Positions 52,774-61,759 are shown, counted from the first letter of the stretch. The stretch: DNA of 64,000 bases from CAXPZW01 sp964221845 (GCA_964221845.1 CAXPZW010000025.1:33597-97596); one strand, 5' to 3'. Program-made: numbers and translations. Notes: generated by a model not told the origin, from the sequence alone.

Positions 52774-54593
52774 TCGAAGGCCTGCATTTCCACGAGCTTC
52801 TTGTAGGTACCGCCGAGTTGAATCAACTCCTCGTGTGTGCCGCTTTGGGTGATTTTTCCACCTTCGATCACCAGGATGTTGTCGGCCTGACGGATGGTGC
52901 TGAGGCGGTGTGCGATCACCAGTGAGGTACGCCCCTTCATCAGCTCCGAGATGGCGGCTTGCACCAGCTTTTCGCTTTCAGTGTCGAGTGCTGAGGTGGC
53001 TTCGTCCAGAATCAGGATGGGCGGGTTGGCGTACACCGCTCGAGCAATGCTGATGCGCTGCTTTTGGCCGCCTGAAAGCTTGTTACCGCCATCGCCCACA
53101 TTGAAATCCATGCGCCCTTCGAGCTGCTCGATGAATTCGAGTGCGTTGGCAATGCCCGCAGCTTGCTCCACGCGATCATCGTCGATCTCGGTATGCCCCA
53201 ACCCGATGTTCTTACGCACCGAGTCGTTGAACAGGATGCTGTCTTGGGTCACGATGCCGAGTTGGCGGCGCAAGTCTTGCAGCGAGATGCTCTTGAGGTC
53301 TTTGCCATCGATGGCCACCGATCCGCTTTCCACATCGTAAAAGCGCGCCAGCAGGTTGGCCAAAGTACTCTTGCCTCCCCCACTGGGGCCCACCAAGGCT
53401 ACGGTCTGGCCTTTTTGGATGGAGAAGCTCACCCCGTCGATGACTTTCTTGTCGCCGTAGCTGAAGCCGATGTTGTCGAAGGTCACCTCGTTTTCAAAGG
53501 CGGTAAACGGTACAGGCTGCTCGGCTTCTTTGACGCCACTCTCGGCGTGGAGGATTTCTTGGATGCGGTCAATTGAGGCGGCGCCTTTGTTGAGGCGAAG
53601 GATGCCATCACTCAGCGCGCGTGCCGGTTGGATGATTTGGGAGAAGATCACCAAGTAGCCCAGGAAAAGCTCGCCGTCCATCCAGCTACCGTCCGAGAAA
53701 ATAATCGCCCCTCCAATGCCCAACAGCACCGCAATCACCACAATCGAAATGAACTCGCTCATGGGCGACCCCAAGAACTCGCGCTTGTACAGGCGGGTCA
53801 TCACCTTGAGGTAGGTGCGGTTGTGGTGGTCGAACTTCTGGTTGAAGGCATCTTGGGCGTTGAAGGCTTGCACTATGCGCATGCCGCCGAGGGTTTCCTC
53901 CAAGACATTCATGAGGTCCGAGAGCTGCCCTTTTCCGCGCTTGGCTGCGTGCTTGAGCACCTTGGCTATGCGCGAAATCAGGATGCCCGAAATCGGCATG
54001 AAAATCAAGGCGAACAAGGTCAACTTCCACGAGATCCCAAACATGGTCACCAGGTACACCAGGATCATGATCGGGCTTTTGAACAGCACCACCAGCGACC
54101 CCATGACCGAGAACTCAATCTCCATCAGGTCGTTGTTCATGCGGCTCATCAAATCGCCTTTGCGCTCGTTGGTGAAGTACGACAGGCTGAGGCCCAAGAG
54201 CTTCTCGTAAAGCATGCGGCGCAGGTCGTAGCTTACGCCGGTACGGATGACCGCCACGTTGCGCAACGCCAGGTAGTTGAACAGGTTTTTGAAGAACGCC
54301 AGAATGACCGTCACGATGCACACCAGAATGAGCGCATTGAGCGGCCCTTCGGCTTGCACGTACACGTCCAGCTCGTAGCTCATCTTCTCGTACCAGTACT
54401 GGAAGAAAGTGGCGTCCTCAGCGGGAGGTTGCACGTTTTCGCCCTTGGTCTTGAAGATGACCTGCAGGATGGGCACCAGCGCGGCAAAGGTGAACACGCT
54501 GAACACCGCGTTGAGCAGGTTGAAAATCAAACTGCCCCACAGCTGCGGTTTGTGGTTGCCCGCCAGGCGGAATATGTCCCAGAACTTCTTCAT
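52770..54593 (-). CDS. ABC exporter with fused membrane and ATPase domains (MsbA-like)
   Basis: A 607-residue half-transporter. Residues about 18-330 are the six-helix transmembrane domain. The ATPase domain has Walker A GPSGGGKST (402-410), signature LSGGQ (506-510), Walker B ILILDE (526-531) and H-loop His562. Such proteins flip lipids, LPS cores or drugs; MsbA-type lipid export is likely but unproven. It begins one base after purB ends, so the two are cotranscribed with purB first. Confidence 0.92.
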   Translation of the reverse strand: MKKFWDIFRLAGNHKPQLWGSLIFNLLNAVFSVFTFAALVPILQVIFKTKGENVQPPAEDATFFQYWYEKMSYELDVYVQAEGPLNALILVCIVTVILAFFKNLFNYLALRNVAVIRTGVSYDLRRMLYEKLLGLSLSYFTNERKGDLMSRMNNDLMEIEFSVMGSLVVLFKSPIMILVYLVTMFGISWKLTLFALIFMPISGILISRIAKVLKHAAKRGKGQLSDLMNVLEETLGGMRIVQAFNAQDAFNQKFDHHNRTYLKVMTRLYKREFLGSPMSEFISIVVIAVLLGIGGAIIFSDGSWMDGELFLGYLVIFSQIIQPARALSDGILRLNKGAASIDRIQEILHAESGVKEAEQPVPFTAFENEVTFDNIGFSYGDKKVIDGVSFSIQKGQTVALVGPSGGGKSTLANLLARFYDVESGSVAIDGKDLKSISLQDLRRQLGIVTQDSILFNDSVRKNIGLGHTEIDDDRVEQAAGIANALEFIEQLEGRMDFNVGDGGNKLSGGQKQRISIARAVYANPPILILDEATSALDTESEKLVQAAISELMKGRTSLVIAHRLSTIRQADNILVIEGGKITQSGTHEELIQLGGTYKKLVEMQAFD

Positions 54594-54594
54594 C

Positions 54595-55950
54595 CTAGCC
54601 CACCAATTCTACCCCGGTGTAGTTCCACGGAGTGATGGTGCGCAGCTCTGCTTTGAGCGCGTCAGAAATGTCCAAGCTGTCGATGAACTGCCCGATGGTT
54701 TCGGCGTTGATGCCGGCGTTCGTGCGGGTCAGGTCGCGCAGCTGCTCGTACGGGTTGGGAATGCCTTCGCGGCGAAGCACAGTTTGGATGGCCTCGGCCA
54801 CTACGGCCCAGTTGTCTTCCAAGTCGCGGCGGATGCGGTCTTCGTTGAGCAAGACCTTGTTCAGGCCGCGCTCGAGTGACTTCAGGCCAATGACGGTGTG
54901 GCCGATGGGCACCCCAATGTTGCGGAGCACGGTAGAATCGGTCAAGTCACGTTGCAAGCGCGAAATCGGGAGCTTGGCAGCCAGGTGTTCAAAGATGGCA
55001 TTGGCGATGCCCAAGTTGCCCTCGGAGTTTTCGAAGTCGATGGGGTTGACCTTGTGCGGCATGGCCGAAGAGCCCACCTCGCCGGCTTTGATCTTCTGCT
55101 TGAAGTAATCCATGGAGATGTAGGTCCACATGTCGCGGTCCAGGTCTACCAGGATGGTATTGATGCGCTTCATGGCGTCAAAGAGCGAGGCCATGTTGTC
55201 GTAGTGCTCAATTTGAGTGGTGGTTTGCAGTCGGGTCAGGCCCAGGTACTGCCCCACAAACGTGTTGGCGAACTCCACCCAGTTGATCTCCGGGTAGGCC
55301 ACTTGGTGGGCATTGAAGTTGCCGGTAGCCCCACCAAACTTGGCGCTGAACGGAATGTCGCGCAGCTGGCGCAGTTGCTCTTCCAAGCGCTCGGTAAACA
55401 CCTGCACCTCCTTGCCCAACTTGGTGGGAGAGGCCGGTTGACCGTGGGTGCGCGCCAGCATGGGCACCTCCTTCCACTCGGCGGTTTTGGCCTTGAGGAT
55501 GGCCAGGATGTCGTCCAAAATTGGGAGGTACACTTCAAAGCAAGCCTCCTTTAGACTCAGCGGTACCGAGGTGTTGTTGACATCCTGCGAGGTGAGTCCG
55601 AAGTGGACAAACTCTTTGAATTCGCCCAAGCCCATGCGGTCCATGTTGTCCTTGACGAAGTACTCCACGGCCTTCACGTCGTGGTTGGTGACGCGCTCCT
55701 TGTCCTTGACCCATTGGGCCGATTCGGTATTGAAGTCGAGGTAGAGGCGGCGCAGGTCTTCGAAGCGGTCGTGTGGGAACGCGGCCAACTGGGGCAACGG
55801 CAATTCACACAGCGCAATGAAGTACTCCACTTCCACGCGTACGCGGTAGCGGATCAGTGCAGCTTCGCTGAAGTAAGGAACCAGGGTTTCGGTGTGGCGG
55901 CGGTAACGGCCGTCCACCGGAGAAGTGGCGTAGAGACTTGGAAAATCCAT
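54595..55950 (-). CDS. purB: Adenylosuccinate lyase
   Basis: PurB catalyses two fumarate-releasing steps of purine synthesis. The 451-residue product starts MDFPSLYATSPVDGRYR and has the TSQDVNNTS segment, LARTHGQPASPTKLGKE and the superfamily signature SSAMPHKVNPIDFENSEGN. ATG 55950 is chosen over an upstream in-frame start because it matches the conserved N-terminus and follows the TACCTTTG element. Length fits the E. coli-type PurB. Confidence 0.97.
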   Translation of the reverse strand: MDFPSLYATSPVDGRYRRHTETLVPYFSEAALIRYRVRVEVEYFIALCELPLPQLAAFPHDRFEDLRRLYLDFNTESAQWVKDKERVTNHDVKAVEYFVKDNMDRMGLGEFKEFVHFGLTSQDVNNTSVPLSLKEACFEVYLPILDDILAILKAKTAEWKEVPMLARTHGQPASPTKLGKEVQVFTERLEEQLRQLRDIPFSAKFGGATGNFNAHQVAYPEINWVEFANTFVGQYLGLTRLQTTTQIEHYDNMASLFDAMKRINTILVDLDRDMWTYISMDYFKQKIKAGEVGSSAMPHKVNPIDFENSEGNLGIANAIFEHLAAKLPISRLQRDLTDSTVLRNIGVPIGHTVIGLKSLERGLNKVLLNEDRIRRDLEDNWAVVAEAIQTVLRREGIPNPYEQLRDLTRTNAGINAETIGQFIDSLDISDALKAELRTITPWNYTGVELVG

Positions 55951-55967
55951 AGTGGGTTTCAAAGGGA

Positions 55968-55975
55968 CAAAGGTA
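55968..55975 (-). promoter_or_regulatory. -7 promoter element TACCTTTG upstream of purB
   Basis: Exact match to TAnnTTTG, 17 bases before the purB ATG; it probably drives purB and the ABC exporter. Confidence 0.55.
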
Positions 55976-56035
55976 GTCCGCGGTGCGGAATTCCCCTGAA
56001 ACAACGCGTGGATTTACCAACTATTTGGAGGCGGC

Positions 56036-57142
56036 CTATTCTTCCACCCCCAAGGCTTGGTCGATGGCCAGAATGATGTCGTTCATGGCATCTTCACCTG
56101 CATTGGAGTAAGCCACGGCCATCACACGCTCGCTCGGGATGCGCAGGATGTAGGTAGACGCAGACAGCCAACCTCCGGTGTGGAACTGCACGCCTTCGCC
56201 CAAATCCCATCCAAAGCCGTAGCCAGTGGTGTCGCCTTGAGCAGTGGTCACCTCGGCAAAGGCCTCGGCAAGCAAGCCGTCGTTGATAAACCCGTTCCCT
56301 CGCCAAAAGGCCTCCCACTTGGGCAGATCAGCGCCACAGGTGAACACCGCACCGTCGCCGGCCACCCCGTCCATCCACACGGGCTCAACCGCCACACGCT
56401 GGCCCTGCACCCATTCAAAACCAGTGGTCTTGCCAGCAAAAGTGCTGTCGGCAGAAACCAAATTCCAAACACGGGTGTTCGTCATGCCCATAGGTTCAAA
56501 CAACTCCGTGCGCATGAAGTCCTCGAAGGATTGGCCACTGACATGTTGGATCAATCCGGCTGCAAACACATACCCTGTGTTGCTGTACACCATGGTGTCG
56601 CCGGCTGCTCGTTTGGGCATCAGGTCGGCATTGACCAAACCCACCACCTCATCGATGGTGAGTACAGGGCCCAGGCTGTCCTCATAAACGGTAGCCAACT
56701 CCAAGTACAAATCCCCAATGCCCGAGGTGTGGTTCAACAAGTGGCGCGGCGTCACGTCGGCATAGGGAAAGTCGGACATCACGGCTTGAACCGGTCCATC
56801 CAGGTCCAACTTACCCTGCTCACACAAGCGCAAAATGCCTGCAGCGGTGTACGCCTTGCTCAACGAAGCCAAGCGGAATGCACTGGTGCGCGTGAGGGTG
56901 TCCCCAGAAGCGCTTTCCACCCCATAGTACTCTTCAAACGCGATGTCGCCATCGCGGCAAATCACCACAGCGCCGTTGAAAGTACCAGCGTCGTAGGCAT
57001 CCGAAAGCAGCGCACGCAGGGAATCCGGCGTCATGCTCGGGCTCACAAACGTAGGTTGCAATTCAGACAAACCGGCAGGTGCATCGCCGCAAGCAGACCA
57101 AAGTCCAGCCGCTGCGGCCAAGAGGAGAAGGGTGCGTTTCAT
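56036..57142 (-). CDS. Serine hydrolase lipoprotein, beta-lactamase fold
   Basis: A 368-residue class C beta-lactamase/DD-peptidase-like hydrolase. Lipobox GLWSAC with Cys18. The active-site motifs are S93-L-S-K96 (LASLSKAY), Y186-S-N188 (VYSNTGY) and HTGG (FHTGGWL), all in order and spacing. LLNHTSGIGDLY is the usual segment before the Tyr motif. It may be a peptidase, esterase or peptidoglycan-modifying enzyme; true beta-lactamase activity is not implied. ATG 57142 lies four bases after a TACCTTGC element. Confidence 0.9.
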   Translation of the reverse strand: MKRTLLLLAAAAGLWSACGDAPAGLSELQPTFVSPSMTPDSLRALLSDAYDAGTFNGAVVICRDGDIAFEEYYGVESASGDTLTRTSAFRLASLSKAYTAAGILRLCEQGKLDLDGPVQAVMSDFPYADVTPRHLLNHTSGIGDLYLELATVYEDSLGPVLTIDEVVGLVNADLMPKRAAGDTMVYSNTGYVFAAGLIQHVSGQSFEDFMRTELFEPMGMTNTRVWNLVSADSTFAGKTTGFEWVQGQRVAVEPVWMDGVAGDGAVFTCGADLPKWEAFWRGNGFINDGLLAEAFAEVTTAQGDTTGYGFGWDLGEGVQFHTGGWLSASTYILRIPSERVMAVAYSNAGEDAMNDIILAIDQALGVEE

Positions 57143-57146
57143 GGGG

Positions 57147-57154
57147 GCAAGGTA
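57147..57154 (-). promoter_or_regulatory. -7 promoter element TACCTTGC
   Basis: Six of eight positions fit TAnnTTTG. Four bases separate it from the ATG at 57142, consistent with a leaderless mRNA. Confidence 0.5.
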
Positions 57155-57161
57155 GACAGGG

Positions 57162-57420
57162 GAGTTAAGAGTGAAAAGTGAAAAGTGAGAAGTGAGGGGG
57201 CGCAACCATTTGCACTAGGCCCTCGCACTTCCACTAAACACGCGCCCACGCGTTCCTCCCGCCGCCCAAACCTCCCTCCTACCCAAAAGTTCCACCTCCA
57301 CTTTCACATGACCCGAGCACAAACGCGTATACCCGGGTAGAAACGGATCTACGCGGGTATACGTGCTTCACTCCCGTTTACTGCGTGGATTTTGGAGGTG
57401 ATTTACGAGTGGTGGATGGG
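57162..57420. repeat. Second mosaic repeat region
   Basis: It shares elements with 45.6-46.0 kb: the heptad-like GAGTTAAGAGTGAAAAGTG run (57162-57196), a 26-base unit (57210-57235), an inverted copy of the CCTCCCGCCGCCC core followed by CCCAAAAGTTCC (about 57257-57292), and a hairpin CGTATACCCGGGTAGA (57326-57341) / TCTACGCGGGTATACG (57348-57363), 15 of 16 pairs. No gene is seen. Confidence 0.75.
57210..57235 (+). repeat. 26-base repeat unit, copy 3
   Basis: TTGCACTA, four bases, CTCGCACTTCCACT: one mismatch to the fixed positions of copies 1 and 2 at 45.7 and 45.9 kb. Confidence 0.75.
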
Positions 57421-57441
57421 GGCTTGGGACCTAAACATGAA

Positions 57442-57467
57442 AAGGCCCCCAATGCATTGGGGGCCTT
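57442..57467. terminator. Perfect 26-base palindrome, terminator-like
   Basis: AAGGCCCCCAATG is followed directly by its exact complement CATTGGGGGCCTT. On the minus strand it is followed by TTTTC, so it could end leftward transcription of clpB; a T-poor tract follows on the plus strand. Confidence 0.6.
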
Positions 57468-57673
57468 CTCGTTTGCTTAACCTTAATATTAACCTTAACT
57501 GCTTGATTATGCTGATAAGTCGATAATGTCTTTTCTCTAGATGCGAATGGGAGAGTGAGTGATGCGTTCCATTCTACACCTATGTTGTACCGCGCTTCCA
57601 AAAGAATGGTTACGCTTTTCCACAAAAAAGTGGCATAAAAGCATGTAACCAACTGATTATCAGTTCAAAAAAA
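57468..57673. other. AT-rich spacer downstream of clpB
   Basis: About 205 bases, clearly more AT-rich than neighbours, with a TTAACCTTAATATTAACCTT stretch near 57478 and one TTTTCCACA (57617-57625) like a DnaA box. A 73-codon frame exists on the minus strand but has no recognisable domain. No gene is supported. Confidence 0.4.
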
Positions 57674-60295
57674 TTAACTGACGGCCACCAATTCTTCGGC
57701 CTCAATGGGCTTTCGGAACACGATTTCGCCGTCAAACACATCCAAAACCACGGTGTGCTGCTTGTCGATGTCGCCCGAAAGCAGGGCTTTGGACAGGCTG
57801 TTGAGCACCTCGCGTTGGATGACGCGCTTCACCGGACGGGCACCAAACTGTGGGTCGTAGCCACGCTCGGCCAGATAGTCCAATGCATCTGGGGTCACCG
57901 AGAGTTTGACCTCGGCCTGCGAGAGGCGCTCGTTCAACTGCGCGAGTTGCAAGCCCACGATGTCCTTGATCTGCACACGGGTCAGTGGGTGGAAGGTGAT
58001 GATCTCGTCCACGCGGTTCAGGAATTCAGGACGGAAGCGTTTGCGCAGTTCACCCGTCACCAATTCCGAGGTGGCCTCCATCATACCCGGGTCCACCTGT
58101 CCGTCGGCCCGGTCAAAGGCCTCTTGGATGTATTCGCTGCCGGCGTTGCTGGTCATGATCACGATGGTGTTCTTGAAGTTCACCAAGCGGCCTTTGTTGT
58201 CGGTCAGGCGTCCGTCGTCCAGCACTTGGAGCAATACGTTGAATACGTCCGGGTGCGCCTTCTCAATCTCGTCCAGCAGGATCACAGAGTACGGTTTGCG
58301 GCGCACGGCTTCGGTCAGTTGCCCGCCTTCGTCGTAGCCCACGTATCCGGGAGGGGATCCCAGCAGTCGGCTCACCGCGTGGCGCTCTTGGTATTCGCTC
58401 ATGTCAATGCGGGTCATGGCCGACTCGTCGTTGAACAAGAACTCACTGAGGGCCTTGGCCAACTCGGTCTTGCCCACGCCGGTGGTGCCCAAGAAGATGA
58501 AGCTTCCAATCGGGCGCTTGGCATCTCCGAGACCTGAGCGTGAACGGCGGACTGCATCGGATACGGCTTGAATGGCAGTGTCCTGTCCCACCACACGTTT
58601 GCCGAGTTCGTCTTCCAAGCGCAAGAGCTTGGCCTTTTCACTTTCCAGCATGCGGGTCACTGGAATGCCGGTCCAGTTGGACACCACGGCGGCAATCTCA
58701 TCGGGATCCACCTCTTCCTTGATCATCTTGGAATCGGCCTGCACTTGGGCGAGTTCTGCGCGGGCCTGTTCGGCCTGCGCTTCCTGCTCTTTGAGCTTGC
58801 CGTAGCGGATCTCGGCCACCTTGCCGTAGTCGCCTTCGCGCTCGGCTTGTTCGGCGGCGAGCTTGAGGCGTTCGATTTCTTTCTTGGCGCCTTGGATGCG
58901 CTCCACCACGTTCTTTTCGGCCTTCCATTTGGCGGCCAGGCCGTTGCGTTCTTCTTGCAACCCGCCTAGCTCGGCACTGAGTTCGGCGAGTTTGACCGTG
59001 TCGTCCTCGCGCTTGATGGCTTCGCGTTCGATCTCCAACTGCATGATGCGGCGTTCGATTTCGTCGAGTTCTTCGGGCTTGGAGTTGATTTCCATGCGCA
59101 ATTTCGAAGCGGCCTCGTCAATCAGGTCGATAGCTTTATCGGGCAAGTGACGGTCGGCGATGTAGCGGGTGGAAAGTTCCACGGCAGCAATAATCGCGTC
59201 GTCCTTGATTTGCACTTTGTGGTGGTTCTCGTACTTCTCCTTCAACCCGCGAAGGATGGAAATGGCCGATTCGCGGTCGGGCTCGTCTACGAGGACTTTT
59301 TGGAAGCGACGTTCGAGGGCTTTGTCTTGCTCAAAGTACTTCTGGTACTCATTCAGTGTGGTGGCGCCAATAGCACGCAGCTCTCCACGGGCGAGTGCGG
59401 GCTTGAGGATGTTGGCAGCATCCATGGCCCCCTCTCCTTTTCCAGCGCCCACCAGCGTGTGGATTTCGTCAATGAACAAGATGATGCCCCCGTCCGAAGA
59501 CTTGACCTCGTTGACCACGCTCTTCAGGCGTTCCTCGAACTCACCCTTGTACTTGGCACCGGCAATCAGGGCGCCCATGTCCAGCGAGTAGAATTCTTTG
59601 TCTTGCAAGTTTTCAGGCACATCACCGTTGATGATGCGGTGCGCGATGCCTTCTGCAATGGCGGTCTTACCCACACCTGGCTCGCCGATCAAAATCGGGT
59701 TGTTCTTGGTGCGGCGGGTGAGGATTTGAAGCACGCGACGGATTTCATCGTCGCGGCCAATAACCGGGTCGAGCTTGCCTTCTCGAGCGTAGTCCAAGAG
59801 GTTCTTGGCAAACTTCTCGAGGGCGTTGTAGGTGTTTTCTTGGGAGTTGGAGGTGACCCGTTGGCCTTTGCGCATGTCCTTGATGGCTTTGCGAAGTGGC
59901 TTTTCAGACACTCCGCTGTCATTCAACAGGCGCGCCGTCTGGTCCCCTTGGGCCGAGAGGGCGAGCAGCAAATGCTCGAGCGACACAAATTCGTCCTTCA
60001 TGTCTTGCGCAAAAGCCGCCGACTTCTGAAGCACGGTATTGGCTTCGCGAGAAAGGTGCAACGCGGCCCCTTCCACCTTGCCGTACCCGTCGATGATGCG
60101 GTCCAATGCCGAACCGATGCGGTCGGGCGAAGTCCCGAGTTTACCGAGCAAGTGTGGGGTCACTTGCTCGTCCACTTCCAACAGGCCTTTGAGCAAGTGC
60201 GCGGTCTCGATAGACTGCTGCCCGTGCCCCACCGCAATTTGCTGTGCGCGTTGGATGGCCTCTTGGGATTTGATGGTGAATGTATTGAGATCCAT
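57674..60295 (-). CDS. clpB: Protein disaggregase ClpB
   Basis: ClpB is a hexameric AAA+ chaperone that pulls apart protein aggregates together with DnaK. The 873-residue product has the N-terminal Clp repeat domain (residues 1-150), first AAA+ with Walker A GEPGVGKT (204-211), the coiled-coil middle domain (about 410-530), and second AAA+ with Walker A GTTGVGKT near 605. The ClpP-binding loop of ClpA/ClpX is absent, as expected. ATG 60295 gives the usual MDLNTFTIKSQEAIQ start; the upstream in-frame extension overlaps maf and is rejected. Confidence 0.97.
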   Translation of the reverse strand: MDLNTFTIKSQEAIQRAQQIAVGHGQQSIETAHLLKGLLEVDEQVTPHLLGKLGTSPDRIGSALDRIIDGYGKVEGAALHLSREANTVLQKSAAFAQDMKDEFVSLEHLLLALSAQGDQTARLLNDSGVSEKPLRKAIKDMRKGQRVTSNSQENTYNALEKFAKNLLDYAREGKLDPVIGRDDEIRRVLQILTRRTKNNPILIGEPGVGKTAIAEGIAHRIINGDVPENLQDKEFYSLDMGALIAGAKYKGEFEERLKSVVNEVKSSDGGIILFIDEIHTLVGAGKGEGAMDAANILKPALARGELRAIGATTLNEYQKYFEQDKALERRFQKVLVDEPDRESAISILRGLKEKYENHHKVQIKDDAIIAAVELSTRYIADRHLPDKAIDLIDEAASKLRMEINSKPEELDEIERRIMQLEIEREAIKREDDTVKLAELSAELGGLQEERNGLAAKWKAEKNVVERIQGAKKEIERLKLAAEQAEREGDYGKVAEIRYGKLKEQEAQAEQARAELAQVQADSKMIKEEVDPDEIAAVVSNWTGIPVTRMLESEKAKLLRLEDELGKRVVGQDTAIQAVSDAVRRSRSGLGDAKRPIGSFIFLGTTGVGKTELAKALSEFLFNDESAMTRIDMSEYQERHAVSRLLGSPPGYVGYDEGGQLTEAVRRKPYSVILLDEIEKAHPDVFNVLLQVLDDGRLTDNKGRLVNFKNTIVIMTSNAGSEYIQEAFDRADGQVDPGMMEATSELVTGELRKRFRPEFLNRVDEIITFHPLTRVQIKDIVGLQLAQLNERLSQAEVKLSVTPDALDYLAERGYDPQFGARPVKRVIQREVLNSLSKALLSGDIDKQHTVVLDVFDGEIVFRKPIEAEELVAVS

Positions 60296-60449
60296 AACGG
60301 AAGTTGTTCGTGTTCCCTGCCCCCTCTTCAATTGGCGTTCCATCCCGCAATCCCGCGTCAAACCTGGAAATTTTGTCAGGTTTCGGAGATTTGGTCTGCC
60401 GATCTTTCCGAAGTTCTTCGCACCTTCGGCCAAGATTTCCGACTTGCCC

Positions 60450-61031
60450 ATGCTGCTGCCCAACCTCCAAGACAAGCACCTGATCCTCGCTTCCAAATCG
60501 CCCCGCCGCCAAGCGCTGCTCAAGGGCCTGGAAGTAGATTTTGAAATCCGTACCCGCGATACCGATGAATCCTGGCCCCAAGACATGGACCGCACGAAGG
60601 TGGCCGAGTACATCGCCAAAAAGAAAGCCGCCGCGTTTGATGGAGAGCTGAAACCGAAAGAGGTGTTGATCACGTCAGACACCACGGTTTACCTTAAAGG
60701 AGAACTCTTGGAAAAACCCGTCGACCGCGCGGATGCCCTGCGCATGCTGGGTGAGTTGAATGGTCAAACCCACACGGTGTACACCGCGGTCTGCATCACC
60801 ACCACCCAAAAACAAGTGGTCTTCACCGATGCCACCCACGTCACCTTTGCCCGGATGACACCCGGGGAACTGGAACACTACGTCGACGTCTACGAGCCCT
60901 ATGACAAAGCTGGTGCCTACGGTGCGCAGGAATTCATGGGGTACGTGGGCGTAGAAAAACTCGAAGGCAGCTACTTCACCGTAATGGGCTTGCCGTTGCA
61001 CCGTTTGTATGCGGAATTGAAGGGGTTCTGA
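60450..61031 (+). CDS. maf: Maf-family nucleotide pyrophosphatase
   Basis: A 193-residue Maf protein that hydrolyses non-standard or excess nucleoside triphosphates to monophosphates. The family start LILASKSPRRQALLKGL is present, followed by ITSDTTVYL, YTAVCITT, and YDKAGAYGAQ near residue 153. In the usual SDTVV motif the sequence reads SDTTV. ATG 60450 fits the family start. It is divergent from clpB with 154 bases between starts. Confidence 0.93.
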   Translation: MLLPNLQDKHLILASKSPRRQALLKGLEVDFEIRTRDTDESWPQDMDRTKVAEYIAKKKAAAFDGELKPKEVLITSDTTVYLKGELLEKPVDRADALRMLGELNGQTHTVYTAVCITTTQKQVVFTDATHVTFARMTPGELEHYVDVYEPYDKAGAYGAQEFMGYVGVEKLEGSYFTVMGLPLHRLYAELKGF

Positions 61032-61033
61032 AC

Positions 61034-61071
61034 AAAAAAGCCACGCTTGAATGATCAAGACGTGGCTTTTT
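61034..61071. terminator. Hairpin terminator
   Basis: AAAAAGCCACG-CTTGA pairs with TCAAG-A-CGTGGCTTTTT with a one-base bulge. It ends maf and may also stop transcription from the opposite lipoprotein gene. Confidence 0.8.
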
Positions 61072-61111
61072 AAAAGGATGGGCATGCCAGACATGCCTGT
61101 ACTGTTGAAAT

Positions 61112-61561
61112 TTACTGCCCAAGCGCAGAGGTCGCCTTCATGGCGATTTCTGAATAGCGAGCTGCTTGTTCAGGCGACATGGTGCCTTGAACTTCTGCAA
61201 GCGACTGTCCAAATTTTTCTGCTTTGCTCATCACATCTGCTGATTCCATCATTGCACTCAAGTCACCGGCCTGCGCTTTTTTCATGAGATCGATGTAATC
61301 GTCCATGAAGTCTTCGTAGTCATCAAGCATGGCATCAATGTCGTCACCACCTGTGGTTGTGTTTTCTTCAGCCACATTATCGGCCTCTTCAAGCGTTTCT
61401 TCTTCGGTTGCAGCCTCCTGCAAATCTTGGAGGTTTTCCAAGTCTTCTGCCGCATCTTGCAACTGCTCCAGAGCGTCATTCAAAGCATCCATCTCCGCAG
61501 GCTCACTGGCACATGAGGCCAGTCCCAGTGCGATCGCTACCACTACATATGTTACTTTCAT
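61112..61561 (-). CDS. Acidic lipoprotein
   Basis: A 149-residue lipoprotein with lipobox GLASC (Cys at residue 17). The next 70 residues are strongly acidic and helical with heptad-like Leu spacing (LNDALEQLQDAAEDLENL), likely a coiled coil. A second helical part ends the chain. No family is firmly recognised. TATTTTAC about 25 bases upstream may be its -7 element. Base composition is lower in GC than the clpB region. Confidence 0.72.
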   Translation of the reverse strand: MKVTYVVVAIALGLASCASEPAEMDALNDALEQLQDAAEDLENLQDLQEAATEEETLEEADNVAEENTTTGGDDIDAMLDDYEDFMDDYIDLMKKAQAGDLSAMMESADVMSKAEKFGQSLAEVQGTMSPEQAARYSEIAMKATSALGQ

Positions 61562-61715
61562 GATTTAAGGTTTTGGCGGTAAAATACGCACAAAACACTT
61601 CCGGCTGCATCTGTTGGCCTGCGCATGATTTTACCTTTATCTGCGCATCACTGCGCAGTGCAATCCATTCATACTGAAGGTTCTGAAGCACGTTTTTGAT
61701 CAATGTCGTTCCAAA

Positions 61716-61748
61716 TAAAAGCCCTCCGCTCAGAGGTGCGGAGGGCTG
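61716..61748 (-). terminator. Terminator of tRNA-Arg
   Basis: AGCCCTCCGC (61720-61729) pairs with GCGGAGGGCT (61738-61747). On the minus strand it is followed by TTTTATTT and lies 12 bases beyond the tRNA 3' end. Confidence 0.8.
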
Positions 61749-61759
61749 CGTAGTTCTTG

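Noticed and set aside
57617..57625. Replication origin
   Set aside because: Only one DnaA-box-like word; no box cluster and no dnaA or dnaN nearby.
57431..57652. A 73-codon minus-strand frame downstream of clpB
   Set aside because: It contains the perfect palindrome at 57442-57467 and has no recognisable features; more likely noncoding.
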